Source of the DNA: Bacilli bacterium
GTDB taxonomy: Bacteria; Bacillota_I; Bacilli_A; RF39; UBA660
NCBI GenBank assembly: GCA_900758495.1
Contig: CAAERO010000041.1
Location: forward strand, 1 to 64,000
DNA: 64,000 nt
Direction of reading: 5' to 3'
Shown piece after piece: positions 8,105 through 17,685 of the stretch (the first letter of the stretch is position 1; each line of letters starts with the position of its first letter). Both the position numbers and the translations under genes were made by a program. The notes under the pieces were generated by a model. It saw only the letters and a list, made by a program, of their open reading frames with translations. It was not told the origin of the DNA and ran no database searches.

Positions 8105-8365
8105 ATGTATCTTTCTAGTATTAGAAGTATTGATTTACATGGAATGGACAGAATTACTGCTAAAATAACTGTTGATGAGTTTATAAATGATCTAATAAGA
8201 TTAAGAGAAAAAGAAGGGGTAATTGTTCATGGAATTGGCACAGGAGTATTAAGAAAGGAAGTAAGCGAGTATTTGCGGCATGATAGACGAGTACTTGAAT
8301 ACAAACTTGATTTTATGAATCCTGGTTGCACAATAATTAAACTTAAAGATAATTTGACAAAATAA
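8105..8365 (+). CDS. Stand-alone Smr-domain protein
   Basis: This is essentially one Smr (small MutS-related) domain. It has the L-H-G-M-D motif at the start (S-I-D-L-H-G-M), the V-H-G-I-G-T-G-V-L-R segment with the catalytic or nucleic-acid-binding H-G-x-G-x-G-x-L, and a C-terminal N-P-G-C-T-I-I-K-L strand. Smr domains occur at the C-terminus of MutS2 and as free proteins, and several have nicking or endonuclease activity on DNA or mRNA. At 86 aa it has no additional domain. The start at 8105 is set by GGAAGCGGAG upstream and by the promoter at 8055-8083. No MutS2 gene is nearby. Confidence 0.85.
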   Translation: MYLSSIRSIDLHGMDRITAKITVDEFINDLIRLREKEGVIVHGIGTGVLRKEVSEYLRHDRRVLEYKLDFMNPGCTIIKLKDNLTK

Positions 8366-8382
8366 GTGAAAAGTTGTATAAT
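8354..8382 (+). promoter_or_regulatory. Consensus promoter of the 311-aa protein gene
   Basis: A perfect TTGACA (8354-8359), 17 bases, TATAAT (8377-8382). The -35 lies inside the last codons of the Smr gene. Confidence 0.85.
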
Positions 8383-8407
8383 ATGAGCCACAGAGGAGGG
8401 GATTTCA

Positions 8408-9343
8408 ATGTATACAGAAGAATATGATAAACGACCTTTTCCATTTAGAGATTTTTTACTAAAATTTATTATCATTGTTATCTTTGCTTTGTTTTTGATT
8501 TGGTTAATACCAAAGTTCACTAGTCCTAAGACAAAAGCAAGCGAGACAACTTCATCAAAAGTATTTCAAAAGAATCTTGCTACAATGAAACAAGCTAGTA
8601 TAAACTACTATAGTAAAAAAGCAAATTTACCAGTTGATGGTAATAAGGAAGTCATTACATTACGCCAGATGATTAGTAAAAAAATGTTATCTGCTTTTAC
8701 TGATAATAAAAGAAAGGCTTGTAATGTTGATAAAAGTTATTCAGAGATTTATTCAGAAAACGGAGAATATATTTTAAAAGTAAAGCTAAAATGTAGTGAT
8801 GAAGAGGATTATGTTTTAACTAAAGTAGGAAGTTATTCGTACTGTAGCACTGAAGTTTGTGAAAAAGATCTTAACAAAACTGATGAGAATGTTAAAGATT
8901 CTACTAGTACTCCTTCTACTGATAATAGTACTAATAAGACTGAAGAAACACCAACTACTGATAATAAGCAACAAGAAACTAAGACTGATAATCAAGAACA
9001 AAAAACAGTTACTTATAGTTATGAATATCAGAAAACTGAAGCTGGAGTTTTCTCAGAGTGGTCAGAATGGTCAGGTAAGGAGAAAAATAGCAGTAGGCTT
9101 AAAGAAATAACTTGCAATAGTAGTGATAGTAACTGTTTAAAAGAAATAAAGATTTCTACTGCTAGAGAGGTAATTGGTAAAACACCACTTGGAAATAATA
9201 TAGTAGCAACAGTTAGCTATTACCAGGTAAGAACAAGAACTTATACTCCAGGAGCAACTGATATAAAATGGAGTAGCGCAAATGATCAATCTCTTATTAG
9301 TGCTGGTTATAAAATGACTGGAAATAAGAAAGAGATAAATTAG
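8408..9343 (+). CDS. Uncharacterised membrane-anchored extracellular protein
   Basis: The protein has 311 aa. A short cytoplasmic N-terminus is followed by one membrane helix (about residues 19-38), then a pilin-like stretch (M-K-Q-A-S-I-N-Y-Y) and a conserved-looking region with Cys pairs near residues 102-160. A low-complexity Asp/Thr/Asn/Glu linker (about 158-200) follows. The C-terminal segment contains two Cys and F-S-E-W-S-E-W-S, which recalls W-S-x-W motifs of thrombospondin-like repeats. It is probably exported and membrane-tethered with disulphides or a wall-spanning linker. The ribosome site is AGAGGAGGGG, it has a perfect promoter, and it likely forms a unit with the next gene 15 bases away. 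Its function is unknown. Confidence 0.7.
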   Translation: MYTEEYDKRPFPFRDFLLKFIIIVIFALFLIWLIPKFTSPKTKASETTSSKVFQKNLATMKQASINYYSKKANLPVDGNKEVITLRQMISKKMLSAFTDNKRKACNVDKSYSEIYSENGEYILKVKLKCSDEEDYVLTKVGSYSYCSTEVCEKDLNKTDENVKDSTSTPSTDNSTNKTEETPTTDNKQQETKTDNQEQKTVTYSYEYQKTEAGVFSEWSEWSGKEKNSSRLKEITCNSSDSNCLKEIKISTAREVIGKTPLGNNIVATVSYYQVRTRTYTPGATDIKWSSANDQSLISAGYKMTGNKKEIN

Positions 9344-9358
9344 GGGAGAGGATAAAAA

Positions 9359-11908
9359 ATGAATAATTATATAGAATATTATCAATTTCATGAAAAGGAC
9401 AAGGATGGTAATGATGTATGTATGTATTGCTTTGTTAAGTTAAATGCAGGTAATGTAACATTTCACTTTACCGATGATTTACAAGAAGCAGTTAATGAAT
9501 TAAGAGAATTTGCTTATAGCAATAATATATACAATCCAACTGATTTACTTGAATCGAAAAAATTACATCTTCAAGTTAGCAATAAAGATTTTCGTGATTT
9601 TCTATGGAAAAAGTATAGATATACCTCTGAAACTGTAGAAAATTTTCATGATAATATTGGTGAAGATGCTGTAATGACAAATAATTTAGATTTTGCAAAA
9701 ATATTAAATAGTAAAGCTGTTATAAATAATAATCCATCAAAAGAAGAAGTTGAAGAGGAAGAAAATAAAACATCTGAAAGAAAAGCAAAAAGAGAAGCTA
9801 GACGAAAAGCTAGAAAAGAAAAAGGCTTGTTAGGCATTGTAAAAGAAAAACTTGATTACTTTATAAATGACAATGGTATAAAGAAGTTTGCTATAAGAAG
9901 CGGTTTAATCTTTGGAGCTGTTACGATGCTTGGGGTTGTTGGTATTAAACTTAAATCTTGTGGTAAATCAGGTACTACTGATGATTTAACAATTGAATCT
10001 ACTACTGATGATACTTATACTTACAATAAACATATAGATCCAGAACAATATGCTTATGATGAACAAGATCCACAGGATTTAGTTGATGAAAATAAAGATT
10101 TAGTCGATATTGAACCAACTGCTACTCCAACTCCTGATTATTCTAAATTTGATAATTGCTTAGCTAATAGTGATGCTCCTACTAAAAACTATATGAATAA
10201 ATTTAGATATAATCTTAAAAATTTCAATAGTTTAGCCAAAAACTACGCTGATTATACTAAAAATAGTCGTTTAGGTTTAGATACTTCTGATTACACAGTA
10301 CTACAAATGGCTTTATTAGGAGAAAAATTTGGCGATGATGTAACTAATGTTTCTAAATATTGGAATTATAGTTATGAAGATTATAAGCAAGTTAATAAAC
10401 AAATTAAACAATTAGCTACAGTTCAAAAGGATACAAGTGGTTTTTCTAAAATATTAGTAAGTCCTGATGACCAAGCTTTCTATGAGAAATATGAAAATTT
10501 AATTATTGATTTAAACAGAGCTACTGATGATAATGAAAAGATTGCTCAAGCTGAATCAATTTTGGCACAAATCAAAGAAGACTTTAAACTTGATAATGAC
10601 CTTGCTAGTAAAGAAAATATGTTTAGGGGAAATTCTAAATATATTGCTACTATGCCATTAGTAAGAAGCTTTTATGATAGAACTAAAAACTGCGGTTATG
10701 ATAATGCTATAGATTCATCAAAAATGGCAGAGTTAAGTAAAGCTTATAAAACAGTTGTAAAAGAAAATATAACATCTGCATTAAATTCAGTTGACGTAAA
10801 CTTTAATGCTAGTCCAAGTTATAGTGATTTTGTTGAAGCTATTAAGAGTGATTTAGAGGCTAAAGACTTATATGTGATTGATGATGTTCGTGATATAACT
10901 GATACCTCTTTATATCAAAAAAATAAAGAATTACCACATAAAGTTGTTGTTACAGAAACTGTAGAAACAACACCTGCACCAACTGTAACTGAGACTGTTT
11001 CTGATAATTCTGATTACTATGCTGCAAGTTCAACTAATGATAATTATACTTACACTGATGATACATCTTCTAGTGATACTGATACAAGTTCAGAATTAGA
11101 AGAAATTCCTAGTGATGATTCTTCAAATGGTTCTGATGATACTACTTCTAATGAAGATGAAAATACTAATGAAGATGAAAATACTAATGAAGATCAAGAT
11201 GATAATAATTCTGAAATCAGTGAAGATCAAATTATTGAAAGTGATGAAGGAACAAACGAAAATACTGATACTGATAATTCCTCTTCAGGCGATACAACAA
11301 CTGATGATGACCAAATTATCGAATCAGAAGAAGAAATTGCTGGTTCTATAAATGATACTATAAATAATGGTGAACTAGCTGAAATACCAGATGGTTGGGA
11401 AATCAATGATGAGTACAAGGATGGTAATAACATTGATGGTAGCATTAGTGATATAACTATCGAGGAAGATAATAATACTGGTAGTGGTGATATTTCATCA
11501 GCTGATGAGGAAGTACCTACTTATGAAGAAAATACAACATCAGAAGCTGCTACTTATTCCAATGATATACCAGTTTATGATGAACCAGTTACTTCTGATG
11601 TAGAAACTTATTCAGATGTATCTAGCTATGATGAAGGTACAATTTCAGATATAGATAATTATTCAACTGATACTTATACTGAAGATACTCCTGTTTATGA
11701 AGAGGAAGTAGCATCAAGTCAAACTGATACTAATGATGATCAAATGGTTGCAAGTATGACTCCAGATGCTATAGTTGATCAAGTATTAAGTTACAATGCT
11801 AATGGTATTAATGCTGTACCAGTTTACGATACTAATACAGGTAGTTGGCGTACACAAATAATTGATGAACCAGCACAAAGCGAAAATGTATCTCGTATCT
11901 CAATGTAA
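9359..11908 (+). CDS. Large uncharacterised membrane protein with acidic low-complexity tail
   Basis: I do not recognise this 849-aa protein. The N-terminal 100 residues look like a folded cytoplasmic domain, followed by a highly charged K/R/E segment (about 125-160). One hydrophobic helix comes next (about residues 180-200, ending I-K-L-K-S-C-G-K-S). An external helical domain follows (about 265-525), then more than 250 residues of Asp/Glu/Ser/Thr/Asn-rich sequence with short repeats. The tail recalls stalk or wall-spanning regions of surface proteins but has no sortase motif. The ribosome site is GGGGAGAGG, and it lies 15 bases after the 311-aa protein, so the two are probably co-transcribed. 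A terminator follows immediately. Confidence 0.7.
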   Translation: MNNYIEYYQFHEKDKDGNDVCMYCFVKLNAGNVTFHFTDDLQEAVNELREFAYSNNIYNPTDLLESKKLHLQVSNKDFRDFLWKKYRYTSETVENFHDNIGEDAVMTNNLDFAKILNSKAVINNNPSKEEVEEEENKTSERKAKREARRKARKEKGLLGIVKEKLDYFINDNGIKKFAIRSGLIFGAVTMLGVVGIKLKSCGKSGTTDDLTIESTTDDTYTYNKHIDPEQYAYDEQDPQDLVDENKDLVDIEPTATPTPDYSKFDNCLANSDAPTKNYMNKFRYNLKNFNSLAKNYADYTKNSRLGLDTSDYTVLQMALLGEKFGDDVTNVSKYWNYSYEDYKQVNKQIKQLATVQKDTSGFSKILVSPDDQAFYEKYENLIIDLNRATDDNEKIAQAESILAQIKEDFKLDNDLASKENMFRGNSKYIATMPLVRSFYDRTKNCGYDNAIDSSKMAELSKAYKTVVKENITSALNSVDVNFNASPSYSDFVEAIKSDLEAKDLYVIDDVRDITDTSLYQKNKELPHKVVVTETVETTPAPTVTETVSDNSDYYAASSTNDNYTYTDDTSSSDTDTSSELEEIPSDDSSNGSDDTTSNEDENTNEDENTNEDQDDNNSEISEDQIIESDEGTNENTDTDNSSSGDTTTDDDQIIESEEEIAGSINDTINNGELAEIPDGWEINDEYKDGNNIDGSISDITIEEDNNTGSGDISSADEEVPTYEENTTSEAATYSNDIPVYDEPVTSDVETYSDVSSYDEGTISDIDNYSTDTYTEDTPVYEEEVASSQTDTNDDQMVASMTPDAIVDQVLSYNANGINAVPVYDTNTGSWRTQIIDEPAQSENVSRISM
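11150..11197 (+). repeat. Short in-frame tandem repeat in the acidic tail
   Basis: An 18-base unit (N-E-D-E-N-T) occurs at 11150-11167 and 11168-11185, with a partial third copy to about 11197. It is coding low-complexity and may vary in copy number. Confidence 0.7.
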
Positions 11909-11913
11909 ATTTT

Positions 11914-11936
11914 AAGGGATTTTATCCCTTTTTTTT
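11914..11936 (+). terminator. Terminator of the 849-aa protein gene
   Basis: AAGGGAT (11914-11920) pairs with ATCCCTT (11924-11930) around TTT, followed by six T residues. Confidence 0.9.
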
Positions 11937-11989
11937 GTTTTCAAAATATGTTATACTTTTATCAGAATAGAGAATAGTGGGTGAATAAA

Positions 11990-14026
11990 ATGGGTAGATT
12001 AGCAGTTTTATTAGATGGTGATGGAACTAAACAAGAAAGAATAACAGCACCATCATATTTAACAGAAGAAAAAATGAATGAAATAAATAACTTTCTAGTG
12101 GAGAATAATAATTCTTTAGAAAATGGTTATGTTGATGTTTTATCTGCTTACTTGTTACAGGTAAATGGTTATTTTAATCAATTATTAGTTCGTGGTGAAG
12201 AAATAGTTGGATCAGAAGGACTTAAAGAATATAAAGAACAAGCTCAAAAATTAAATGAACAGGAAAATGATAAACGTAAAAATAATTTAGAGGAAGTCTT
12301 AAAAAAATATAATGAATTATATAAAAATTGTGATGCTTCTATCAAACAGGAGTTATCAAAAAATCACGAGAAAAAGCAATTAGCAGAAACAGTTTCTACA
12401 ATAAATGATTTATTTTCTAAAATTGATGTTTCTTTTGTAGAAACAGATAGTAGTATAGATTCTGTTTTAACACCACTTGTAACACTTTACAAAAAGGCTT
12501 TGAGTCAAGATGGAAAAGAAAAATTAGCTACTCTTACTTTATTATTAGATGAAGAGAAAAGAATATTAGCAGATGATAAAGAAAATCGTTTTATAGAAGC
12601 AATAAAAGCCGCTTCAAAAGAAAAAGTGTTTGATTTATTTGATAAAATAAATGACCAAATAATTGATAAAGAATATAAAAAAGTAGATGATTTACTTTAT
12701 GCTAAATATAAACTTGAAAATGGTGGCTGTTACTATGCTGTTATCAAGAATGGTGATAAAGTATTAAATGAAGAACAAGAATTTAAAACCTTCACTAACT
12801 TTGTTATGAGTCAGGAAGAAGTTGATAAAAATTTAAAAATTATGATTAATAACATTATTGCTTATTATGACTTGAATGAGTATACAAGATATATCGAAAT
12901 GATTTATAAAAAGCAAATGACTAAAGAAGTTGATGATTCTATCGCTCAATATAAAACAAGACTTACTACTATGGAAAATGTTTTAAAGAGTCAGTTGGAA
13001 TTTATGGATGATATTGCACCTATCTTAAATGGTAAGACAAGTCCTAAGTATCCTAATATCTTCTATAATGATTCCCCAGTAAAAGATTTTTATCCAGTAT
13101 CATTAAATGACACTGATTTGATAAGCGACGAAGTAAAAGAACAGAGAAAACTAATGATTCGTTTAGCGGATGATACAGTAGCTAATAAAATAACGACCAA
13201 AGATGCTTTGACAATTATATATGGTAGTAAGATAGCTAATAGTTTAGCAGAAAACTTTCAATTACCAATTGAAGAAGAAATAATTTCTAAACCTATAATT
13301 CAAGAAGAAAAGAAAGAAGAACCAGCAAGTAAAGTTGTACCAATGACTACAAATTATCAAAAAATAAGTGATTATATAGCTACTAGAAAGAAAGAACTTA
13401 ACCTAATAAGTATTAATGGTGATAGTAGTATCAAAATATCTGAAGATAAAGAAGCAATGTACCAAAATGTAAATACTATTTTTGATTTGAATGTTGCTGC
13501 TGCTATATCTGATAACCAATATAAGAATGGACAAGGAGTATTTGCTATTACGCATTATTTACAAACTGGTGAAGCTAATAGATTTACTTCTAACTTCAAT
13601 GCTAGAAACTTAGCAACTAGTGTAAAACCAAATGCTTATACATCTTTATTACTTGAGAATATGATTAAATCATTTGCAGGAAGTGGCAAGAAATCTACAG
13701 AAGATGCTAGTTATATGGATAGAATGCAACAAATATTATCATTTGTTAAAGATGAACTATCAAAGGAAAACTTTTCTGCTACAGATATGCGTACTAGATT
13801 TTTACAAAGTGATAACTTATTGCAAGAAGCTATTAAAAAATTTGACTATGACTATTTAGACCCAACTAGTGAAAATTCTAAACTATTTGATCAAGCAATA
13901 GAAATAGGTGTAAATAATAACAATCAATCAGCTTTAAGAATAAAACAAGCTCTAACTGATATAAAAACAATTGCCAAAGATGAAGTTTTACCTCAAAATA
14001 CGCAGACTCAAACTCTAGTAGCATAA
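11990..14026 (+). CDS. Uncharacterised long helical cytoplasmic protein
   Basis: The 678-aa protein has no signal peptide or membrane segment. Composition and spacing suggest mostly alpha-helix, with coiled-coil-like K/E runs near residues 70-110 and again in the middle. A Pro/Glu/Lys linker (about 428-445) divides an N-terminal part from a C-terminal domain. No enzymatic motif is visible. I chose the ATG at 11990, with GTGGGTGA just upstream, over an in-frame GTG at 11981. It follows the 849-aa membrane protein after a terminator, so it has its own transcript. Its function is unknown; a structural or scaffold role beside the two anchored proteins is only a guess. Confidence 0.65.
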   Translation: MGRLAVLLDGDGTKQERITAPSYLTEEKMNEINNFLVENNNSLENGYVDVLSAYLLQVNGYFNQLLVRGEEIVGSEGLKEYKEQAQKLNEQENDKRKNNLEEVLKKYNELYKNCDASIKQELSKNHEKKQLAETVSTINDLFSKIDVSFVETDSSIDSVLTPLVTLYKKALSQDGKEKLATLTLLLDEEKRILADDKENRFIEAIKAASKEKVFDLFDKINDQIIDKEYKKVDDLLYAKYKLENGGCYYAVIKNGDKVLNEEQEFKTFTNFVMSQEEVDKNLKIMINNIIAYYDLNEYTRYIEMIYKKQMTKEVDDSIAQYKTRLTTMENVLKSQLEFMDDIAPILNGKTSPKYPNIFYNDSPVKDFYPVSLNDTDLISDEVKEQRKLMIRLADDTVANKITTKDALTIIYGSKIANSLAENFQLPIEEEIISKPIIQEEKKEEPASKVVPMTTNYQKISDYIATRKKELNLISINGDSSIKISEDKEAMYQNVNTIFDLNVAAAISDNQYKNGQGVFAITHYLQTGEANRFTSNFNARNLATSVKPNAYTSLLLENMIKSFAGSGKKSTEDASYMDRMQQILSFVKDELSKENFSATDMRTRFLQSDNLLQEAIKKFDYDYLDPTSENSKLFDQAIEIGVNNNNQSALRIKQALTDIKTIAKDEVLPQNTQTQTLVA

Positions 14027-14043
14027 AAAAATCAATTTACTAC

Positions 14044-14175
14044 TTGTATATTTTTTAAATATGTTATATATTATTAGTAGAAGTTCAATATAACTTCTAG
14101 TCATTATATTTCTTTACCACCTTGTTTACAGTTCGCCCATAGTTAAACTGGGTTTGAGATAGCAATGACTTTTAT
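14044..14175 (+). ncRNA. Candidate structured small RNA
   Basis: A possible promoter TTGTAT (14044-14049), 17 bases, TATATT (14067-14072) precedes a folded stretch. TAGAAGTT (14078-14085) pairs with AACTTCTA. AGTCATT (14099-14105) pairs with AATGACT (14164-14170) and encloses a CCCA...TGGG hairpin. No open frame fits. It lies in the 181-base gap between two convergent genes; the family is not recognised. Confidence 0.3.
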
Positions 14176-14178
14176 GAC

Positions 14179-14202
14179 AAAAAAAGGAAGAGAACACTCT
14201 TT
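14179..14202 (-). terminator. Terminator of the histidine kinase operon
   Basis: Read on the minus strand, AAGAG pairs with CTCTT around TGTT, then CC and a run of seven T residues (the A run at 14179-14185). Confidence 0.6.
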
Positions 14203-14207
14203 ACTTC

Positions 14208-15575
14208 TCAAATATAGAAGTAAAAGCTAGTGCCTTTTCCTTTTTTTGTGGTTACACCATATTCATAATTATGTAAAATAAAAATACTTTTAACAATAGA
14301 TAAACCAAGACCAGTGCCATATAAATTTCTCTTATGTTTCTTAGCAGACTTATAATATTTATCAAAGATATTATCTAAGTCTTTTTCATCAATACCTTTA
14401 CCACTATCAATAACTTCAATCTTATACCTGTCATCAACTTTAGAAATATTAATAATGACTTTCATATCATCACCAGTATAGTTAATGGCATTGATTATTA
14501 AATTATAAAGAACTTGTTCAATTTTCTTTTGATCTGCTCTTATAATTAACTTTTTAATATTAGTATGTTTAAACTTAATAATATAATTATACTTTTCTTG
14601 GTAGATAATAAATCTCTTTAAAATATTATTAACTAGCATAATCAAATCAAACTCTTCAATACTTAAACTATCAATTGATTGCTGTAACTTAGAAAGAGTT
14701 AAAATATCATTAACTAAAAGTGCTAGTCGATCAGTTTCTTCTATAATAATATTTAAATTAGCATCACGCTTTTCCTTATTATTATAAGTTAAATCACGAA
14801 CCATTTCGGCATATGCTTTTATCATTGTAAGAGGAGTTTTTAAGTCATGTGAAACATTTGCTAGTAAATCTCTTTCTAACTCCTCCGTCTTAGAAAGTTC
14901 AATCATCATTTCATTTAAAGAATTGTTTAAATCTTTAATTTCTAAGATATCACTATTACTATTAAATTCCTTTTTTATCCTTCCTTTAGCAATTAAAGAA
15001 GCTTTTCTAGAAATATCAACAATCGGACTAGATAGTCTTTTAGAAATAAAATAACCAATTAATAAAGAAGAAGAAAGAATTAAAATACTAATGATTGTTA
15101 ATTGTTCTTTTAATATCTTAGCAGTTGAATCAAGAGGTTCTAAAGAAGTTGATAAAAATGCATATAAGTTATTATCTAACCTAATAGCTTCTAAAATCGT
15201 TTTATTAGCAAATTGTGGATTTTGTAAGTTATAAGTTTCTTCCTTTTGATTACTATTAATAAATGCTTCCTTTAATAAACTTTTACTAAATAAACAGTTA
15301 CCACTAGAACTAGAACGATATAAAGTAGAATTGCTAGAAGTTATTTCAATACATAAATTTTCTTGATAAGAAATTTCATCTAACGTATTATAAATATTTT
15401 CTTTTTTATATCCTGTAACTAATTTATTAGCAATTGCTTTTATATCCTTTGTTTTAGTATATTGATAATACTTATTAATAAAAATAACTTGAAAAAGCCA
15501 GAGAAAAACAATAATTATTAATGAAAAGATAATTAAATATTGCCATATCTTACTTCTTAAACTATTTCTCATCAT
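14208..15575 (-). CDS. Two-component sensor histidine kinase
   Basis: A membrane sensor of the EnvZ/PhoR class, 455 aa. It has one membrane helix near residues 12-33, an external domain of about 125 residues and a second helix near 155-178. A HAMP-like linker (P-I-V-D-I-S-R-K-A) is followed by the HisKA dimerisation box N-V-S-H-D-L-K-T-P-L with His243. The HATPase_c part has N-L-I-I-N-A-I-N-Y (N box), D-S-G-K-G-I-D (G1), F-D-K-Y-Y (F box) and G-T-G-L-G-L-S-I-V (G2). The start overlaps the regulator gene by 14 bases, so the two are translationally coupled and should form a cognate pair. The signal is unknown; the external domain is not one I recognise. Confidence 0.93.
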   Translation of the reverse strand: MMRNSLRSKIWQYLIIFSLIIIVFLWLFQVIFINKYYQYTKTKDIKAIANKLVTGYKKENIYNTLDEISYQENLCIEITSSNSTLYRSSSSGNCLFSKSLLKEAFINSNQKEETYNLQNPQFANKTILEAIRLDNNLYAFLSTSLEPLDSTAKILKEQLTIISILILSSSLLIGYFISKRLSSPIVDISRKASLIAKGRIKKEFNSNSDILEIKDLNNSLNEMMIELSKTEELERDLLANVSHDLKTPLTMIKAYAEMVRDLTYNNKEKRDANLNIIIEETDRLALLVNDILTLSKLQQSIDSLSIEEFDLIMLVNNILKRFIIYQEKYNYIIKFKHTNIKKLIIRADQKKIEQVLYNLIINAINYTGDDMKVIINISKVDDRYKIEVIDSGKGIDEKDLDNIFDKYYKSAKKHKRNLYGTGLGLSIVKSIFILHNYEYGVTTKKGKGTSFYFYI

Positions 15576-16227
15576 TAAAACGGTATCCTATCCCTCGAAC
15601 AGTTTCAATTAAATCCCGATATTCTCCAAGATGATTTCTAAGCATTTTAATATGTGTATCTACTGTTCTATCATCTCCAAAGAAGTCATAACCCCAAATA
15701 CATTTTAAAAGTTTTTCTCGATTGATAGCAATCTTTCTATTTTGGATAAAATACTCTAATAATTCAAATTCTTTTGGTGTCAGATATATTTCTTCATCTT
15801 TAATCATAATAGTATGCTCTAAGAAATTAACAAATAAATCTTGATAACGATAATTATCTTTCTTAGTAGAAACACGATTTAAAATAGCTTTAACTCTTGC
15901 TACTAATTCCTTAGGAGAAAAAGGCTTACAAAGATAATCATCAATACCTTTATCGAAACCAGTCAATTTATCCATCTCTTCACCACGTGCTGATAAAATA
16001 ATAGTGGGAACTTTCTTATTACTATCTAATTTTTCTAAGAGTGTAAATCCATCCATATCAGGCATCATAACATCTAAAATCATTAAATCAAACTTATCAT
16101 TTTCTAATAATTCTAAAGCAGCCAGACCATCTTCGGCTTGAAAAGTTAGATAACCTTCATTGTTTAAATATTCTACAATAACATCTCTTATATATTCTTC
16201 ATCATCTACAACTAATATTTTAATCAA
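15562..16227 (-). CDS. OmpR/PhoB-family response regulator
   Basis: An N-terminal receiver domain has the acidic pair D-D-E-E near residue 10, phospho-acceptor Asp52 in L-D-V-M-M-P, and the Lys in C-K-P-F-S. It is followed by a winged-helix Trans_reg_C domain with Y-L-T-P-K-E-F-E-L-L and the recognition region D-D-R-T-V-D-T-H-I-K-M-L-R. It should bind promoter DNA when phosphorylated by the overlapping kinase. I chose a TTG start at 16227 because GAGGTGG lies just upstream and the protein then begins at the first beta strand (I-K-I-L-V-V-D-D). It is co-transcribed with the flippase gene upstream. Confidence 0.93.
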   Translation of the reverse strand: MIKILVVDDEEYIRDVIVEYLNNEGYLTFQAEDGLAALELLENDKFDLMILDVMMPDMDGFTLLEKLDSNKKVPTIILSARGEEMDKLTGFDKGIDDYLCKPFSPKELVARVKAILNRVSTKKDNYRYQDLFVNFLEHTIMIKDEEIYLTPKEFELLEYFIQNRKIAINREKLLKCIWGYDFFGDDRTVDTHIKMLRNHLGEYRDLIETVRGIGYRFNDEK

Positions 16228-16255
16228 ACTAAACCACCTCACTTGTTAGTATAAC

Positions 16256-17572
16256 TTATTTCTGTGAAATTGTGGTGAAATTACTTAAATATTTTTTAAC
16301 TTGATAATAGTTATAAATAGTAACGAAAATAACATGAATACTAGTAGAAATAATATAACCCCATAAACCTATTTTTAAAAGAGAGAATAAAAGAAGGGTG
16401 ATAGTTCTAATGATTGTTCCAAAAATAGTAGCTTTTAAGTTATCTTTACTTCTTCCCATGGCATCTAAAGAAAAAGCAAGTGGTGCTTGAATATACTGAA
16501 AAAGGCAAATAGGGGCAAGAACTTTTAGATACAAACTACCCTGATTAGTATGATACATTACTTGTAAGAAAAAACTAGGCATAGTAACAAATAAAATAGT
16601 AGCAGGTATACCAATAAATAATGACAAAATAATTGCTTGTCTAATTTTATTTTTAGTATAAACTATTTCCTTATTGCTAATAGCTTTGGCAATAACAGGT
16701 AGTAAAGCTTGTGATATAGCTAAAGTAAAGAAGGAAGGAAGTAATACTAAAGGTAAGACATAACCTTGTAAAATACCGTACTGATTAAGAATGAAATTTG
16801 ATGAATAACCACTGTATTTTAAAGTTGTAGTTAAAATGATTGGCTCTAAAAAATAACCAATACTACCAATTAATCTTGAAAGAGTAGTAGGAATACTTAT
16901 ATCTAGAGCATCTTTAATATAAGACTTTTTAATATGAAATTCTTCTAAACGATAACTAGTATTTTTAGGAAGAAAGAAAAATAAAACTAAAATAGAAGTT
17001 AGTTCACTAATTACATTAGATAAGATAACAACAGTTACTGTAATTTCTAATCCTTTAGGAAGAAAAAGGGGAATAAGAATAAACATAAGTATAAGTCTGA
17101 CGATATCTTCTAAACAGTTAGAAAAAACATGTGGAAACATTCTTTGTTTTCCGAAAAAGTAACTTCTAACAATAGATGAAGTAGAGGTAAGTGGAATAAC
17201 AACTGCTATTGCAAGAATTGGTAGGTAACTCCTTTCTTCTTGAAGTAATTTATTAGTAAGAATAGGAGCAAATAAAATAAGAAAAATAATTAAGAAAATA
17301 TTTATTGCTAATGATGTAATAAGTAAAGAAGAAAAGAGTTTCTTATTATTCCTTCTATCTTCTGCGACCATCTTTGATAAAGCGATAGGTAGACCAAACT
17401 GCCCAAGTCCAATAAATAGCGAAAAAGTAGGTAAGACTAACATATAAAGCCCAATCCCTTCACTACCCATTAATCTACTCATAACAATTTTAATAATCAT
17501 TCCTAATAGCTTTGTAATAAAACCACCTATCATTAGGATAATAGTGGACTTAATAAAAGTTTCTTTTTTCAT
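16256..17572 (-). CDS. Polysaccharide/lipid II flippase-like protein, SpoVB/MurJ superfamily
   Basis: A polytopic membrane protein of the MOP superfamily with about 12-14 hydrophobic helices over 438 aa. It opens with the typical K-S-T-I-I-L-M-I-G-G-F-I-T-K-L-L-G and has the family signature G-S-E-G-I-G-L-Y in the first loop. It resembles SpoVB/YtgP-type Wzx proteins that move lipid-linked wall or capsule precursors across the membrane. It is the first gene of a minus-strand operon with the regulator (28 bases downstream) and kinase, so flipping of envelope precursors may be under that two-component system. The ribosome site is AAAGGAG. It is not a spore gene by itself. Confidence 0.85.
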   Translation of the reverse strand: MKKETFIKSTIILMIGGFITKLLGMIIKIVMSRLMGSEGIGLYMLVLPTFSLFIGLGQFGLPIALSKMVAEDRRNNKKLFSSLLITSLAINIFLIIFLILFAPILTNKLLQEERSYLPILAIAVVIPLTSTSSIVRSYFFGKQRMFPHVFSNCLEDIVRLILMFILIPLFLPKGLEITVTVVILSNVISELTSILVLFFFLPKNTSYRLEEFHIKKSYIKDALDISIPTTLSRLIGSIGYFLEPIILTTTLKYSGYSSNFILNQYGILQGYVLPLVLLPSFFTLAISQALLPVIAKAISNKEIVYTKNKIRQAIILSLFIGIPATILFVTMPSFFLQVMYHTNQGSLYLKVLAPICLFQYIQAPLAFSLDAMGRSKDNLKATIFGTIIRTITLLLFSLLKIGLWGYIISTSIHVIFVTIYNYYQVKKYLSNFTTISQK

Positions 17573-17685
17573 AACTTTCTCCTTTGTAAATAAGATGTAA
17601 AAGTTTTTTAAAAAAAATATTATTCCTTTTCTTATGCTTACAGTTTATGATATAGTTAATGTAAGAAGTGTAAGAGGTGAATAAA

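Noticed and set aside
9646..9837. Short minus-strand frames inside large genes (for example here, 11227-11445 and 25502-25747)
   Set aside because: They are mirror readings of low-complexity coding sequence, with no ribosome site or separate promoter.
11150..11197. CRISPR-like or minisatellite array
   Set aside because: An 18-base repeat with no spacers, in frame inside a coding region.
14100..14175. tracrRNA or CRISPR leader, because of GTTTGAGA-like bases
   Set aside because: No repeats, spacers or cas genes in the window.
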